Source: Acinetobacter boissieri (GTDB lineage: Bacteria > Pseudomonadota > Gammaproteobacteria > Pseudomonadales > Moraxellaceae). Taken from it: DNA of 64,000 nucleotides. The DNA lies in NCBI RefSeq assembly GCF_900096955.1, contig NZ_FMYL01000006.1, positions 140,379 through 204,378 on the forward strand, written 5' to 3'. Positions 50,223-59,130 of this stretch are shown in pieces; position 1 is the first letter of the stretch, and each line of letters starts with the position of its first letter. The notes below the pieces were generated by a model that saw only the letters and a program-made list of their open reading frames with translations, had not been told where the DNA came from and did not search any database. The position numbers and the translations under genes are program-made.

Positions 50223-51110
50223 TTATTCGTATATACCATTTAATGTCATGCTGTGAGGTATTTGATCTATAGACCATTGCGTAATGGCTTGTTTGAGCAT
50301 AAGGCAAGGTCGGTCGAGCTCAATATGCGGTTGTCCTAAGCAGTATAAAGCGTGTTGAAGTAATTTTGGTGCTTGTGTTAAATCTAAGGCTTGCGCTAAA
50401 TTTTGCTTTGAGAGTTTTTGTCCATGTTTATTCATGGCTAATGGCAAATGCATATAGTTTAAAGTGGGCGCTTTGAGTAACTGTGCAAGCCAGATTTGAC
50501 GCGCAGTATTGTCAAGTAAGTCAGAGCCTCGTACCACATGTGTAATACCTTGTAGCGCATCATCGACGACCACAGCTAGCTGATAGTTAAAAATACCATC
50601 TCGGCGTAGTAAAACAAAATCACCTAAGTCGTGTTGTAAGTTAGAGCAATGTTGGCCTTGTAATTGGTCTTGAAAGCAAATGGTCTGATCATTGACTTTG
50701 ACTCGAACGGCTTGCTGTGAAAAATCAAGTTGAAGATTACGGCAATGTCCTTGATAAATGGCATTTGAACCTAACATTTTTCGAGTACATTGGCAGGCAT
50801 ATACCAATTGTTGTTGTTTGAGCTGTTCAATGGCTTGATGATATAAATCTAAACGATCTTTTTGGTAAAGAATGGGAGCATCAAGTTCGAATTCAAACTG
50901 GTCTAGGCAGGCTAAAATATGTGGAATGCTTACAGGGTCTATACGTGGAATGTCTGTATCTTCAATACGGACAAACCATTGCCCTTGTTTAGATTTTGCT
51001 TCGCAGTAGCTAGCAACAGCAGTAATGAGTGAGCCAAAATGAAGAGGGCCGGTTGGAGAAGGCGCAAACCGGCCACGATACAGACTAGGCTGAGTGTTGT
51101 TGACACTCAT
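50223..51110 (-). CDS. gluQRS: glutamyl-Q tRNA(Asp) synthetase
   Basis: GluQ-RS attaches glutamate to queuosine in the anticodon of tRNA-Asp. The 295-residue protein has the class I catalytic core of GluRS ('GRFAPSPTGPLHFGSLITAVASY', a HIGH-like 'HFGS', 'RIEDTDIPR', 'KLSKQNLAQ' for KMSKS) but lacks the anticodon-binding domain. The zinc-type motif 'CQCTRKM...IYQGHC' is present. It follows dksA by 3 bp, a very common arrangement. Confidence 0.95.
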   Translation of the reverse strand: MSVNNTQPSLYRGRFAPSPTGPLHFGSLITAVASYCEAKSKQGQWFVRIEDTDIPRIDPVSIPHILACLDQFEFELDAPILYQKDRLDLYHQAIEQLKQQQLVYACQCTRKMLGSNAIYQGHCRNLQLDFSQQAVRVKVNDQTICFQDQLQGQHCSNLQHDLGDFVLLRRDGIFNYQLAVVVDDALQGITHVVRGSDLLDNTARQIWLAQLLKAPTLNYMHLPLAMNKHGQKLSKQNLAQALDLTQAPKLLQHALYCLGQPHIELDRPCLMLKQAITQWSIDQIPHSMTLNGIYE

Positions 51111-51113
51111 GAT

Positions 51114-51638
51114 TTAGCCTTTATTTTGTTTTTCTTTAATTTCTGCCAATGTTTTACAGTCAATGCATAATGTTGCTGTTGGGCGAGCTTCTAAACGGCG
51201 TAAACCAATTTCAATACCACAGGTTTCACAAAAGCCGTAGTCACAGTTTTTAATGGTTTCTAAAGACTTTTCAATTTTACGAATTAAACGGCGTTCACGG
51301 TCACGTGTACGAAGTTCAATGGCAAATTCTTCTTCTTGCGTTGCGCGGTCATTGACGTCAGGTAAAGCAGATGATTCATCTTGCATTGCGCTTAACGTGC
51401 GGTCAACTTCAGACATTAAATCATTACGCCAAGCCAATAGAATTTTTCTGAAGTGTTCAAGCTGTGCATCAGACATGTACTCTTCGTTTTTATGTGGCTC
51501 GTATGGTGCAATGCCAAATAAGCTTGCTGTGGACCCTGAAACTACTTTAGCTTTGGTTTTGCGCCCACGTTTTGGCGCCTCAGCTGTAATGCTATTTGTT
51601 TGTTCATCTAACACTGGGTTTAGAGCATCATTCGCCAT
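51114..51638 (-). CDS. dksA: RNA polymerase-binding transcription factor DksA
   Basis: DksA enters the RNA polymerase secondary channel and, with ppGpp, reprograms rRNA and amino-acid promoters. The 174-residue protein has the coiled coil with tip motif D-x-x-D-x-A ('PDVNDRATQ') and the four-Cys zinc finger 'CETCGIEIGLRR...TLCIDC'. An N-terminal extension of some 25 residues ('EAPKRGRKTKAKVVSG') is basic and absent from E. coli DksA. ATG 51638 is taken as the start; the frame is open 39 codons further without a plausible ribosome site. Confidence 0.93.
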   Translation of the reverse strand: MANDALNPVLDEQTNSITAEAPKRGRKTKAKVVSGSTASLFGIAPYEPHKNEEYMSDAQLEHFRKILLAWRNDLMSEVDRTLSAMQDESSALPDVNDRATQEEEFAIELRTRDRERRLIRKIEKSLETIKNCDYGFCETCGIEIGLRRLEARPTATLCIDCKTLAEIKEKQNKG

Positions 51639-51856
51639 AATTGGGCTTTTCCTCATCATATACGTAATCACAACGTATTGGTTGTGGTGATCTGCAGGCT
51701 TTTTATTATTGACCTTTGCTATATTGCAACACCACCTGCAAGGGCTCGCTATCATAAAGACTTTTTTTGTGCTTGAATAGTCTTTTTATCGACCATTTTT
51801 GGGTACAGCAATAGTCAGGGCGATTTAACTTAATATAAATTTAAAATAATGAAAAG

Positions 51857-52633
51857 CTAGTAACCCGAAATATTTAGATTTATTTGTGGTTGAGCATCAT
51901 AAACTCGATAAACTTCAGTCTCTAAGTGCCCATTGTCATGTAGTTTTAACACACGATATCCCGGTGCTACTTGGTCTAAAGCGAAGTCTTTACTTTTGGG
52001 TTTAAATTGCACGCAGGTTGAAGGCACCGAAAGGACCTTTATATTCCCAAAACAAATTTGAGCTTCTTGATGAATATGGCCATGAATGATGGCCTTAATA
52101 TTCGTATGCTTTTCGAGCACTTTTGTAAAATCACGTGTATTTTTTAGACAATGTTGGTCAATCCAATCTGATTCAACATGTAAAGGATGATGATGACAGC
52201 CTAAAATGATATGTTTATCTTGTTGTTCTTCTAATATGTATTCGAGTTGTTTTAACTGTTCACAGTCAATATAGCCATCTGTTTGCCCTGTGACAGCACT
52301 ACTCAATAAAATAATGCACCATTGGTCTAGATCAATCACTGTGATTTTTTTTTGTTGTGGATATGGAAAACAGCTGAGATTATCATGGTTACCAGGGGTT
52401 TGATAAAAAGGAATATTCAGCGCTTGCATATAATTTAAATAACGCTCGTAAGTTGCAGGGACCGCCACTTGTGCTACATCACCCGTATGAATAATGCTAT
52501 CAATCTGATGATATCGATCACAAATATCATGCATAGTGCTGTGAAATGAATATTCGGGATTCATATCAATGAATCTTTTCTCTGGAGCATCCATTAAATG
52601 GGTATCACTAATTTGCACAAGCGTTTTTATCAT
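51857..52633 (-). CDS. cpdA: CpdA-like cyclic nucleotide phosphodiesterase (metallophosphoesterase)
   Basis: CpdA hydrolyses 3',5'-cAMP. The 258-residue calcineurin-type phosphoesterase has the metal motifs in order: 'QISDTHL', 'IHTGDVAQ', 'TPGNHDN', 'LGCHHHPLH' and 'IHGHIHQE', then 'CVQFKPKSKDFALDQVAPGYRVL', typical of CpdA. It is 16 bp after nudF, as in E. coli where cpdA follows nudF. cAMP as substrate is inferred from family. Confidence 0.88.
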   Translation of the reverse strand: MIKTLVQISDTHLMDAPEKRFIDMNPEYSFHSTMHDICDRYHQIDSIIHTGDVAQVAVPATYERYLNYMQALNIPFYQTPGNHDNLSCFPYPQQKKITVIDLDQWCIILLSSAVTGQTDGYIDCEQLKQLEYILEEQQDKHIILGCHHHPLHVESDWIDQHCLKNTRDFTKVLEKHTNIKAIIHGHIHQEAQICFGNIKVLSVPSTCVQFKPKSKDFALDQVAPGYRVLKLHDNGHLETEVYRVYDAQPQINLNISGY

Positions 52634-52649
52634 GATGTATGCTCACATA

Positions 52650-53252
52650 TTATTGCAACGCTGCAATATGTTGTTGTAGCCATTGTAATGCCATAATGAC
52701 AGGTGCGTTACGTAGACGTTGCTGTGCAAATAACTGAGGGAGTTCATCATAATTAAAAATATGTGCTTGAATATTTTCACCTTCTTCAACAAGGCCAAAA
52801 ATAGAGCCATCTGTTGGAAGTACTGCTTGAGCAGTGTAAAGATAAAACAATTCATTACTTGCACCAGCAGAAGGATAAAAAGTAAATAGATGTTGTAAAT
52901 CAAACAATGTGCAATCAGCTTCTTCTAAGCTTTCACGGTATAAACAAGTTTCTGGTGATTCATCACCATCTAGTAATCCTGCAACAATTTCTAAATGCCA
53001 TGGTGAAATTGGATCATCGATTGCACCAACTCTAAATTGTTCAATCAATAAAAACTGTTTTTCTTTGTCATTATAAATGAGTACGCCAGCAGCTTTTTTA
53101 CGCCGAGCACATTCTCTTTGTACGACTTCAGAGTAGTTGTTTTGTTGAAATAGGCGATAGGAAAGACTGACGCGTTCGAGTTGGACAAAACCTGTATAAA
53201 TGGGTTCTCTTTTAATGATTCTAAGATCTTTTACAGTATATTGATTCGCCAT
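52650..53252 (-). CDS. nudF: ADP-ribose pyrophosphatase (Nudix)
   Basis: NudF splits ADP-ribose and related sugars to AMP and sugar phosphate. The 200-residue protein has 'IEQFRVGAIDDPISPWHLEIVAGLLDGDESPETCLYRESLEEADC'. Within it the Nudix box Gx5Ex7REx2EE is intact, but the usual Gly near its end is Asp ('EEADC'). 'FYPSAGASNELFYLY' is the NudF-specific region. It starts a minus-strand operon with cpdA. The Gly-to-Asp change may be tolerated because the metal-binding Glu residues remain. Confidence 0.9.
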   Translation of the reverse strand: MANQYTVKDLRIIKREPIYTGFVQLERVSLSYRLFQQNNYSEVVQRECARRKKAAGVLIYNDKEKQFLLIEQFRVGAIDDPISPWHLEIVAGLLDGDESPETCLYRESLEEADCTLFDLQHLFTFYPSAGASNELFYLYTAQAVLPTDGSIFGLVEEGENIQAHIFNYDELPQLFAQQRLRNAPVIMALQWLQQHIAALQ

Positions 53253-53578
53253 TACAATTACGCATGTGCTTAGGGAGTTCTTATGCTAACTGAGATCAAA
53301 CAATCAATAAATGTTTAATTTATCTTCTTTTGTGATGCTATTTACAGTATCGTGATTGAGTATTAAATAGCACAATGTATTGTTTTTTATTTCTTATTGT
53401 AATTATTTGTTTCTTTAGTGGTCTTTCTTGAGTTGTGAGTATGCATTGCAATCATGAGCGATGCTTTCTATGTGAATACATATAGTCATATAAAAATAGT
53501 GATTTTCTGTCACGATATCGTCAAAGCAATATGTTTTAATAAAAGCACCCATTTATAAATATAGTTTTGGAGATCATC
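53253..53578. other. 326-bp divergent regulatory region nudF / phoU
   Basis: This AT-rich DNA contains the Pho-box-like element and -10 listed separately. I see nothing coding. The nudF promoter lies in the left part but is not obvious. Confidence 0.5.
53507..53540 (+). promoter_or_regulatory. Pho-box-like operator and promoter of phoU
   Basis: CTGTCAC (53507-53513), four bases and TCGTCAA (53518-53524) give two half-sites with the 11-bp periodicity of the PhoB box (CTGTCAT repeated); the second is degenerate. A TTTAAT -10 element begins 10 bases later (53535), the geometry of PhoB-activated promoters, and phoU starts 39 bases after it. Confidence 0.45.
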
Positions 53579-54319
53579 TTGAGCTTAAAGAATCCGATGT
53601 TATCTCATCATATCTCATCGCAATATAATGAAGATTTACAAGAAGTAAATGCTAAGTTTATGTCGATGGGCGGCTTACTTGAGCAACAGGTAACAGATGC
53701 AATTCATGCACTACTTGATGCAGATATTAGTCTAGCTGTTGATGTGCAATATAAAGAGCAGGCAGTCAATCGTTTAGAATGTGAAATTGATGAAAGTTTA
53801 ACGATTATCTTGGCGCGCCGTCACCCAGCTGCGATTGACTTACGTATGGTAATTGCGATGAGTAAAGCCAATACAGATTTAGAGCGTATTGGTGACGAAT
53901 CCGCAAAAATTGCAGGTATTGCTAAAACCTTGTGCGAAGAGGGTGGTAGTGCCCGTGGTTTTATGGAAGCCCGTCACATTGGTAATCAAGTACGTGTCAT
54001 GATTCATGAGGCGCTTGATGCTTTTGCACGTTTAGATACCGAGCAAGCATTGAAAGTACTACGTGCAGATGCAGATACAGATCGTGAGTATCAATCGGCG
54101 ACACGTACGCTAATGACATATATGATTGAAGATCCAAGACAAATTTCTCGTGTACTGAACGTGTTGTGGGTTTTACGTTCATTAGAGCGTATAGGTGACC
54201 ATGCCCGTAATATTGCAGAACAAGTGATTTACATTGTCAAAGGGTTAGATGTTCGACATACCAGTGTTGATGAAATTGAAAAAAAGGTCACAGAAGATAC
54301 GCATAAAGAACAAAAGTAA
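53579..54319 (+). CDS. phoU: phosphate signalling protein PhoU
   Basis: PhoU mediates inhibition of the PhoR kinase by the Pst transporter when phosphate is plentiful. The 246-residue protein is two PhoU three-helix domains. The metal-binding E(D)xxxD-type motifs appear as 'NTDLERIGDESAKIAG' and 'LRSLERIGDHARNIAEQVIY'. I take TTG 53579 as start, with GGAG 7 bases before; the next ATG is 53597. Unusually, no pst genes are adjacent; phoU is alone with its own Pho-box-like promoter. Confidence 0.92.
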   Translation: MSLKNPMLSHHISSQYNEDLQEVNAKFMSMGGLLEQQVTDAIHALLDADISLAVDVQYKEQAVNRLECEIDESLTIILARRHPAAIDLRMVIAMSKANTDLERIGDESAKIAGIAKTLCEEGGSARGFMEARHIGNQVRVMIHEALDAFARLDTEQALKVLRADADTDREYQSATRTLMTYMIEDPRQISRVLNVLWVLRSLERIGDHARNIAEQVIYIVKGLDVRHTSVDEIEKKVTEDTHKEQK

Positions 54320-54330
54320 GCATAAAATTG

Positions 54331-54358
54331 AAAGGGGCATCATATTGTGCCCCTTTTT
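54331..54358 (+). terminator. terminator of phoU
   Basis: AAAGGGGCA, a 7-8 base loop, TGCCCCTTTTT: a 9-bp GC-rich stem with a T tract 12 bases after the phoU stop codon. Confidence 0.9.
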
Positions 54359-54375
54359 AAAGTTTCATTATAGAT

Positions 54376-54399
54376 AAAAAAAACCCCAAACCTTGGGGG
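54376..54399 (-). terminator. minus-strand intrinsic terminator with C-rich upstream tract
   Basis: Read on the minus strand, CCCCAA, GGT, TTGGGG and then eight T form a textbook terminator. The 25 bases before it (54395-54421) are C-rich and lack internal pairing. It ends either the argH-yggX transcript, 200 bp past the yggX stop codon, or a separate small RNA. Confidence 0.75.
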
Positions 54400-54560
54400 A
54401 GGAATGGGGCCAATAAGGGGGTATTACTTATTGTTATAATGTCTTTAAACATTGCTAACTCTATAAAACTATATTACAAACAGAACGGACATTTGTCATG
54501 CATGATCGTGTAAAGCCTTGTAGCGTTATGCATGTAGTTTGTTAAGTTAGGTTAACGTTA
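54376..54560 (-). ncRNA. candidate C-rich small RNA downstream of yggX
   Basis: The gap between the yggX stop (54597) and the minus-strand terminator is unusually long. The RNA would end with an unpaired C-rich stretch containing CCTCCCCC, complementary to Shine-Dalgarno sequences, followed by the terminator hairpin. No convincing -35/-10 pair fixes the 5' end, so it could also be processed from the argH-yggX 3' UTR. No known family recognised. Confidence 0.3.
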
Positions 54561-54596
54561 TAATGACAAGCAATGTCAGCGAAAACCAGTGCCATA

Positions 54597-54866
54597 TTAT
54601 ACTGGCTTCCAACCTTCGGCTTTTTCTACACTGGTATCATTTTCAAAAAACTTTTCACGCTGTTCTTCTAAAAAAATCTTAGATTCAGGTTCAAATACAT
54701 TCAGTCGTTTTTCATTAATGAGCGTAGTCTGATGTTGTAACCATTCTTGCCATGCTTGTTTTGAAACAGTCTTCAAATATGCTTCACCTTTTACTCCAGG
54801 AAATGGAGCGAAATCTAAAGCATCCATATTTTTTTGGTACTTACGGCAAAATACTTGATTTGGCAC
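54597..54866 (-). CDS. yggX: YggX-family probable Fe(II)-trafficking protein
   Basis: YggX protects iron-sulfur proteins from oxidation. The 89-residue protein opens '[24 protein letters not shown]', with the conserved Cys7 and the Arg/Lys-Tyr pattern, and has '[20 protein letters not shown]', the family core. It lies 9 bp after argH and is probably co-transcribed with it. Confidence 0.94.
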   Translation of the reverse strand: MPNQVFCRKYQKNMDALDFAPFPGVKGEAYLKTVSKQAWQEWLQHQTTLINEKRLNVFEPESKIFLEEQREKFFENDTSVEKAEGWKPV

Positions 54867-54875
54867 GGTATTCTC

Positions 54876-56318
54876 CTATGAAATAGCTGGTGTGTAGAGG
54901 TTTTCAATACGAACATAGCCACGTTCAATGGCTGCTTTTACTTGTTTTGGTGCGGTACCACCAATATGATCACGTGCACTTACAGATGCTTCAAGTGTCA
55001 GTGCTTTATCAAACACGTCTTGAGTGATTAAATTTGAAAATTGTTGTAACTGTTCCAGCGTGAGCTCAGATAAATCTTTATCTTCTGCGACACCAAGTGC
55101 TACAGCTTTACCTACAATTTCATGTGCATCACGAAAAGCGACGCCTTTTTTCACCAAGTAGTCTGCGAGATCTGTTGCAGTTGAAAAACCTCGGAGAGCA
55201 GCTTCACGCATAATATCTATATTAGGTACTAGTGCAGGAATCATATCTGCAAAAGCCATTAAGCAACCACGAATAGTATCAATGGCATCAAATAATGGCT
55301 CTTTGTCTTCTTGGTTATCTTTGTTGTATGCCAATGGTTGACCTTTCATGAGTGTTAATAAACTCATTAAGTCACCAAATACACGACCCGATTTGCCACG
55401 AACCAATTCAGGTACATCTGGGTTTTTCTTTTGTGGCATGATTGATGAACCAGTACAAAAACGATCTGGGATTTGTACAAATTTAAATTGTGCCGATGTC
55501 CATAAAATTAACTCTTCAGACATACGCGATAAATGCATCATGATCAGTGCTGCTGCTGCATTAAACTCAATCGCAAAATCTCGGTCAGATACAGCATCAA
55601 GTGAGTTTTCACAAACTGCCTCAAAGCCCAATAGTTGAGCTGTATACGCACGATTAATTGGGTAAGTTGTGCCTGCAAGTGCTGCTGATCCAAGAGGTAG
55701 GCGATTGGTACGTTTGCGACAGTCTTGTAAACGTTCGCTGTCACGTAATAACATTTCAAACCATGCTAAAAGGTGATGACTAAACGTTACAGGTTGTGCT
55801 GTTTGTAAATGGGTAAAACCCGGCATAATGGTATGGGTGTGTTGTTCTGCTAAGGTTAAAATACCCATTTGTAACTGTTTTAGCGTTGCCAACGTGCTAT
55901 CAATTTCATCACGTAAGTATAGACGAATATCTGTTGCAACTTGGTCGTTACGGCTGCGACCTGTATGCAGTTTTTTACCTGTAATACCAATTCGTTTGGT
56001 CAGTTCGGCTTCAATATTCATATGCACATCTTCAAGGTCAATGCGCCAGTTAAATTGTCCAGCTTCAATTTCTGTTTGAATTGTATTTAAGCCTTGAATA
56101 ATGTCATCACGTTCTGCTTCAGTAAGCACACCTACGCTAGCAAGCATGGTGGCATGAGCAATTGAGCCTGCAATATCTTGTTTGTAAAATCGCTGGTCAA
56201 ACTGTACAGAAGCGGTAAATTCAGCGACAAAAGCATCGGTTGCTTCTGTAAAACGCCCGCCCCACATGCCTGAAGTATGTTGAGATGATGTCTTTTTTTG
56301 ATCTGGTGATGTGGTCAT
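54876..56318 (-). CDS. argH: argininosuccinate lyase
   Basis: ArgH splits argininosuccinate into arginine and fumarate, the last step of arginine synthesis. The 480-residue fumarase/aspartase-superfamily enzyme has '[24 protein letters not shown]', '[19 protein letters not shown]', '[20 protein letters not shown]' and the signature loop '[11 protein letters not shown]' with the catalytic Ser. The ATG at 56318 is preferred to the GTG at 56324. It is divergent from hemC by about 270 bp. Confidence 0.96.
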   Translation of the reverse strand: MTTSPDQKKTSSQHTSGMWGGRFTEATDAFVAEFTASVQFDQRFYKQDIAGSIAHATMLASVGVLTEAERDDIIQGLNTIQTEIEAGQFNWRIDLEDVHMNIEAELTKRIGITGKKLHTGRSRNDQVATDIRLYLRDEIDSTLATLKQLQMGILTLAEQHTHTIMPGFTHLQTAQPVTFSHHLLAWFEMLLRDSERLQDCRKRTNRLPLGSAALAGTTYPINRAYTAQLLGFEAVCENSLDAVSDRDFAIEFNAAAALIMMHLSRMSEELILWTSAQFKFVQIPDRFCTGSSIMPQKKNPDVPELVRGKSGRVFGDLMSLLTLMKGQPLAYNKDNQEDKEPLFDAIDTIRGCLMAFADMIPALVPNIDIMREAALRGFSTATDLADYLVKKGVAFRDAHEIVGKAVALGVAEDKDLSELTLEQLQQFSNLITQDVFDKALTLEASVSARDHIGGTAPKQVKAAIERGYVRIENLYTPAIS

Positions 56319-56590
56319 GGTCACTCAATATAGTTAATTGTTGCAGGTAGATATCATATCAAATGTAAATATCTTAGCCTACAGGCTGATATTTAAGTTA
56401 TTTTAACAGATGATGATCTGAATCTGAGCTTAGTGCTTATAAATGGTCAAATTTTTGCGTATTTTACTGCGATTGAATGCATGTATAGATTTATTCGATG
56501 CTTATGATGGTAAAACTTGAGCAAAATAGGCTTGCAATTTTTAGTGATCAGGTTAGTTTAGAGCCTAAATATAGCATGCTTTAGAACCTT

Positions 56591-57511
56591 ATGAAGACGT
56601 TAAAAATTGCAACACGTAAAAGTCCACTGGCGCTGTGGCAAGCTGAACATATCAAATCTAGATTAGAAACATTACATCAGGGACTACAGGTAGAGCTGGT
56701 TACTTTTGTGACACAAGGCGATAAAATTTTAGATACGCCATTGGCTAAAATCGGTGGCAAAGGTTTATTTGTTAAAGAATTAGAAAATGCTCTGCTTGAT
56801 GGTCGCGCAGACCTTGCGGTGCATTCTATGAAAGATGTACCAATGCACCTCCCTGAAGGTTTAGATTTGGCTGTAATTTGTGAGCGTGAAGATCCGTCAG
56901 ATGCTTTCGTGTCAAACCAGTATCAGCATTTTGATGAATTGCCACAGGGTGCAGTGGTGGGTACATCTAGTTTACGTCGTAAAAGTCAGTTATTACACAG
57001 TCGCCCTGATCTTATGATTAAAGACTTACGTGGTAATGTAGGTACACGTTTAGGTAAATTAGATGAAGGCCAGTACGATGCGATTGTACTGGCTAGCGCA
57101 GGCTTAAAGCGTTTGGCATTACATGACCGTATTAGACACACTCTTGATGTAGAGCTCAGTTTACCTGCCGTGGGGCAAGGTGCCCTTGGTTTGGAATGCC
57201 GTGCCAATGACACAGCAGTTTTAGCATATATTCAACCATTGCGTGATGAAAATACAGAGCTTTGCGTGCGTGCAGAACGTGCATTTAATGCATATTTAGA
57301 AGGTGGGTGCCAAATTCCAATTGCAGGGTATGCGACATTAAGTCATGACCAAATTTTTATGGAAGGTCGAGTTGGAAGCATTGACGGTCGTACCTTATTG
57401 AAAGTACAACAGCATGCAGCTTCTACTGATGCTGTGGTTTTAGGTGAGCAATTAGCACAAGCGTTGCTTAATTTAGGTGCTGGCGAGTTACTGAATGCAC
57501 TTAAAGTCTAA
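56591..57511 (+). CDS. hemC: porphobilinogen deaminase (hydroxymethylbilane synthase)
   Basis: HemC joins four porphobilinogens into hydroxymethylbilane. The 306-residue protein has '[17 protein letters not shown]', '[25 protein letters not shown]', '[11 protein letters not shown]', '[12 protein letters not shown]' and the dipyrromethane-cofactor Cys in '[14 protein letters not shown]'. It begins the hemC-hemD-hemX-hemY operon, and its stop codon shares one base with the hemD start (TAATG). Confidence 0.96.
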   Translation: MKTLKIATRKSPLALWQAEHIKSRLETLHQGLQVELVTFVTQGDKILDTPLAKIGGKGLFVKELENALLDGRADLAVHSMKDVPMHLPEGLDLAVICEREDPSDAFVSNQYQHFDELPQGAVVGTSSLRRKSQLLHSRPDLMIKDLRGNVGTRLGKLDEGQYDAIVLASAGLKRLALHDRIRHTLDVELSLPAVGQGALGLECRANDTAVLAYIQPLRDENTELCVRAERAFNAYLEGGCQIPIAGYATLSHDQIFMEGRVGSIDGRTLLKVQQHAASTDAVVLGEQLAQALLNLGAGELLNALKV

Positions 57512-58287
57512 TGCTATTTATTAATACTCGCCCATCTGATCGAGCCAAGTCATTGACTCAACAGTTGCAGCTGTTGGGTCATGATGTATTAGATTTGCCT
57601 TTACTTGAGTTAATGCCAATGGCTTTAACTCAGTCTTTGGCTGGGCAGTTTTTAACATTAAATCAAGCCGATGTTATTGTGGTTGTGAGCCCAACAGCTG
57701 CCGAAATTGGTCTATTGTATTTACAGACATTAAAAATTCCATTGCATACGCTAGGCTCACTCAATTGGATTGCTGTAGGTGAAAAAACTGCACAAGTATT
57801 GGCAGAAGTGGGTATTCAAGCCCATATACCCATGGTGGAAAATTCAGAAGGTATGTTACAGCTCCCAATTCTACAAGTTGAATCTATGCGTACCGTTGCT
57901 TTTTGGCGTGGAGAGGGCGGTCGGCAATTTATGATGGAGCAACTTATTGCACGCGGTATTCATATTGTAAATATGTTGCTCTATCAACGTGCACTGCCAA
58001 TTTGTGCCTCAGATCAAGCTCAAGTGCTTTCAGAGTATTTACAGCATTATCACTTAAACACAGTATTTATCTGTGTGAGTAGTGAAGCGAGTTGGAAAAA
58101 TTGGAAAAATATTTGCGCGCAACATGACTTGGAATTAGCACGCTTTATTTATTTACCTTTGGGGCAACGTTTGGCTGAGGTAGTTTGTGACGATTTAGCC
58201 AATAAACCAGCCACCATTTACCCAATTTCAGACTTAAAGCCTGCTACAATACATACAGTAATGTTACGGGGTCAGACAAATCAATGA
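57511..58287 (+). CDS. hemD: uroporphyrinogen-III synthase
   Basis: HemD closes hydroxymethylbilane to uroporphyrinogen III with inversion of ring D. This family is poorly conserved. The 258-residue protein has 'FINTRPSDRAKSLTQQLQLLGHDVLDLPLLEL', 'VVVSPTAAEIGLLYL', 'WIAVGEKTAQVLAEVGI' and 'TVFICVSSEASWKNWKNI', typical of the two-lobe fold. It is tightly coupled to hemC and overlaps the next gene by 4 bp. Confidence 0.9.
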   Translation: MLFINTRPSDRAKSLTQQLQLLGHDVLDLPLLELMPMALTQSLAGQFLTLNQADVIVVVSPTAAEIGLLYLQTLKIPLHTLGSLNWIAVGEKTAQVLAEVGIQAHIPMVENSEGMLQLPILQVESMRTVAFWRGEGGRQFMMEQLIARGIHIVNMLLYQRALPICASDQAQVLSEYLQHYHLNTVFICVSSEASWKNWKNICAQHDLELARFIYLPLGQRLAEVVCDDLANKPATIYPISDLKPATIHTVMLRGQTNQ

Positions 58288-59108
58288 GTAAAAAATGGCT
58301 GTTGGTTGGTGTTGCACTCATACTATGGGTTGCAAAACTAACGTATGATCAACAAGAGTATGTAGATCAAATTACAAGTTTACAAAATCAAATCACTAAA
58401 GTAAGCCAAGCCACTGATAATTTGAATGACCAGTTTGTCGCATTACAACGTCATGGCGTAAGCACACTGCCTGACACTAAAGCATTACCTGAGAAACAGC
58501 TTACCACAGGTATTGATATTTTAAATCCATTGGTTTTGGTGAAGCAACAGATTGATCTTATTCAGTTTTCATTACAGCAACAGCAAAACAGCTATGCGTT
58601 AGAACACTTACAGACATTGATTAAGAATGTGATGCAGTACGATATTGCACCAGCACTTAAACAGAATTTATTAGATAGTTTAACTTCAGATCAACAACGT
58701 ATTGTTCAATACTATCAACAGCAAGAACTACAAAAGAAACAAACATCGTTACAGCTACAGCAGATAAACCAATATTTAAATGTTTTAATGACTAAAATGG
58801 CTACAGGTGATGAAAAAATAGCACAGGAAAAGACGTGGTTTAGTTTGCAATCAACAGATCAAGCGAAAACAGCACTGATGGGGCGAAGCATCATTATTAA
58901 AGAAATGCAATTGCGTTTACTCTTGGCACAACAATTTTTTTATCATGGTAAATATCAAGAGTATCAGGCGAGTATAGAAGATATGCTGGTTTTAACTCAA
59001 CAATCATCTCTTCTGAATCAAAAAGAGTTACATCATTTATTAGTGCAAGCAAAACAAATTAATGTTTTAAATTTACCCAAACTACAAGCCACAGCATTGG
59101 TTAAATAA
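58284..59108 (+). CDS. HemX-like coiled-coil membrane protein
   Basis: This 274-residue protein has one N-terminal membrane helix (residues 5-17, 'WLLVGVALILWVAKL'), an immediate coiled coil (about 25-55) and a long Gln-rich helical periplasmic region. 'QAKTALMGRSIIIKEMQLRLLLAQQFFYHGKYQEYQASIEDML' resembles the C-terminal part of E. coli HemX. Despite the old name, HemX has no methyltransferase domain. It is shorter than the enteric protein. Its role, presumably with HemY, is not established. Confidence 0.75.
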   Translation: MSKKWLLVGVALILWVAKLTYDQQEYVDQITSLQNQITKVSQATDNLNDQFVALQRHGVSTLPDTKALPEKQLTTGIDILNPLVLVKQQIDLIQFSLQQQQNSYALEHLQTLIKNVMQYDIAPALKQNLLDSLTSDQQRIVQYYQQQELQKKQTSLQLQQINQYLNVLMTKMATGDEKIAQEKTWFSLQSTDQAKTALMGRSIIIKEMQLRLLLAQQFFYHGKYQEYQASIEDMLVLTQQSSLLNQKELHHLLVQAKQINVLNLPKLQATALVK

Positions 59109-59130
59109 TCAAAGTTTTAAGAAGGTAGAG

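Noticed and set aside
54395..54421. Plus-strand G-runs as a G-quadruplex
   Set aside because: Only three runs of four or more G are present, so a stable four-strand structure is doubtful; the minus-strand terminator explains the composition better.
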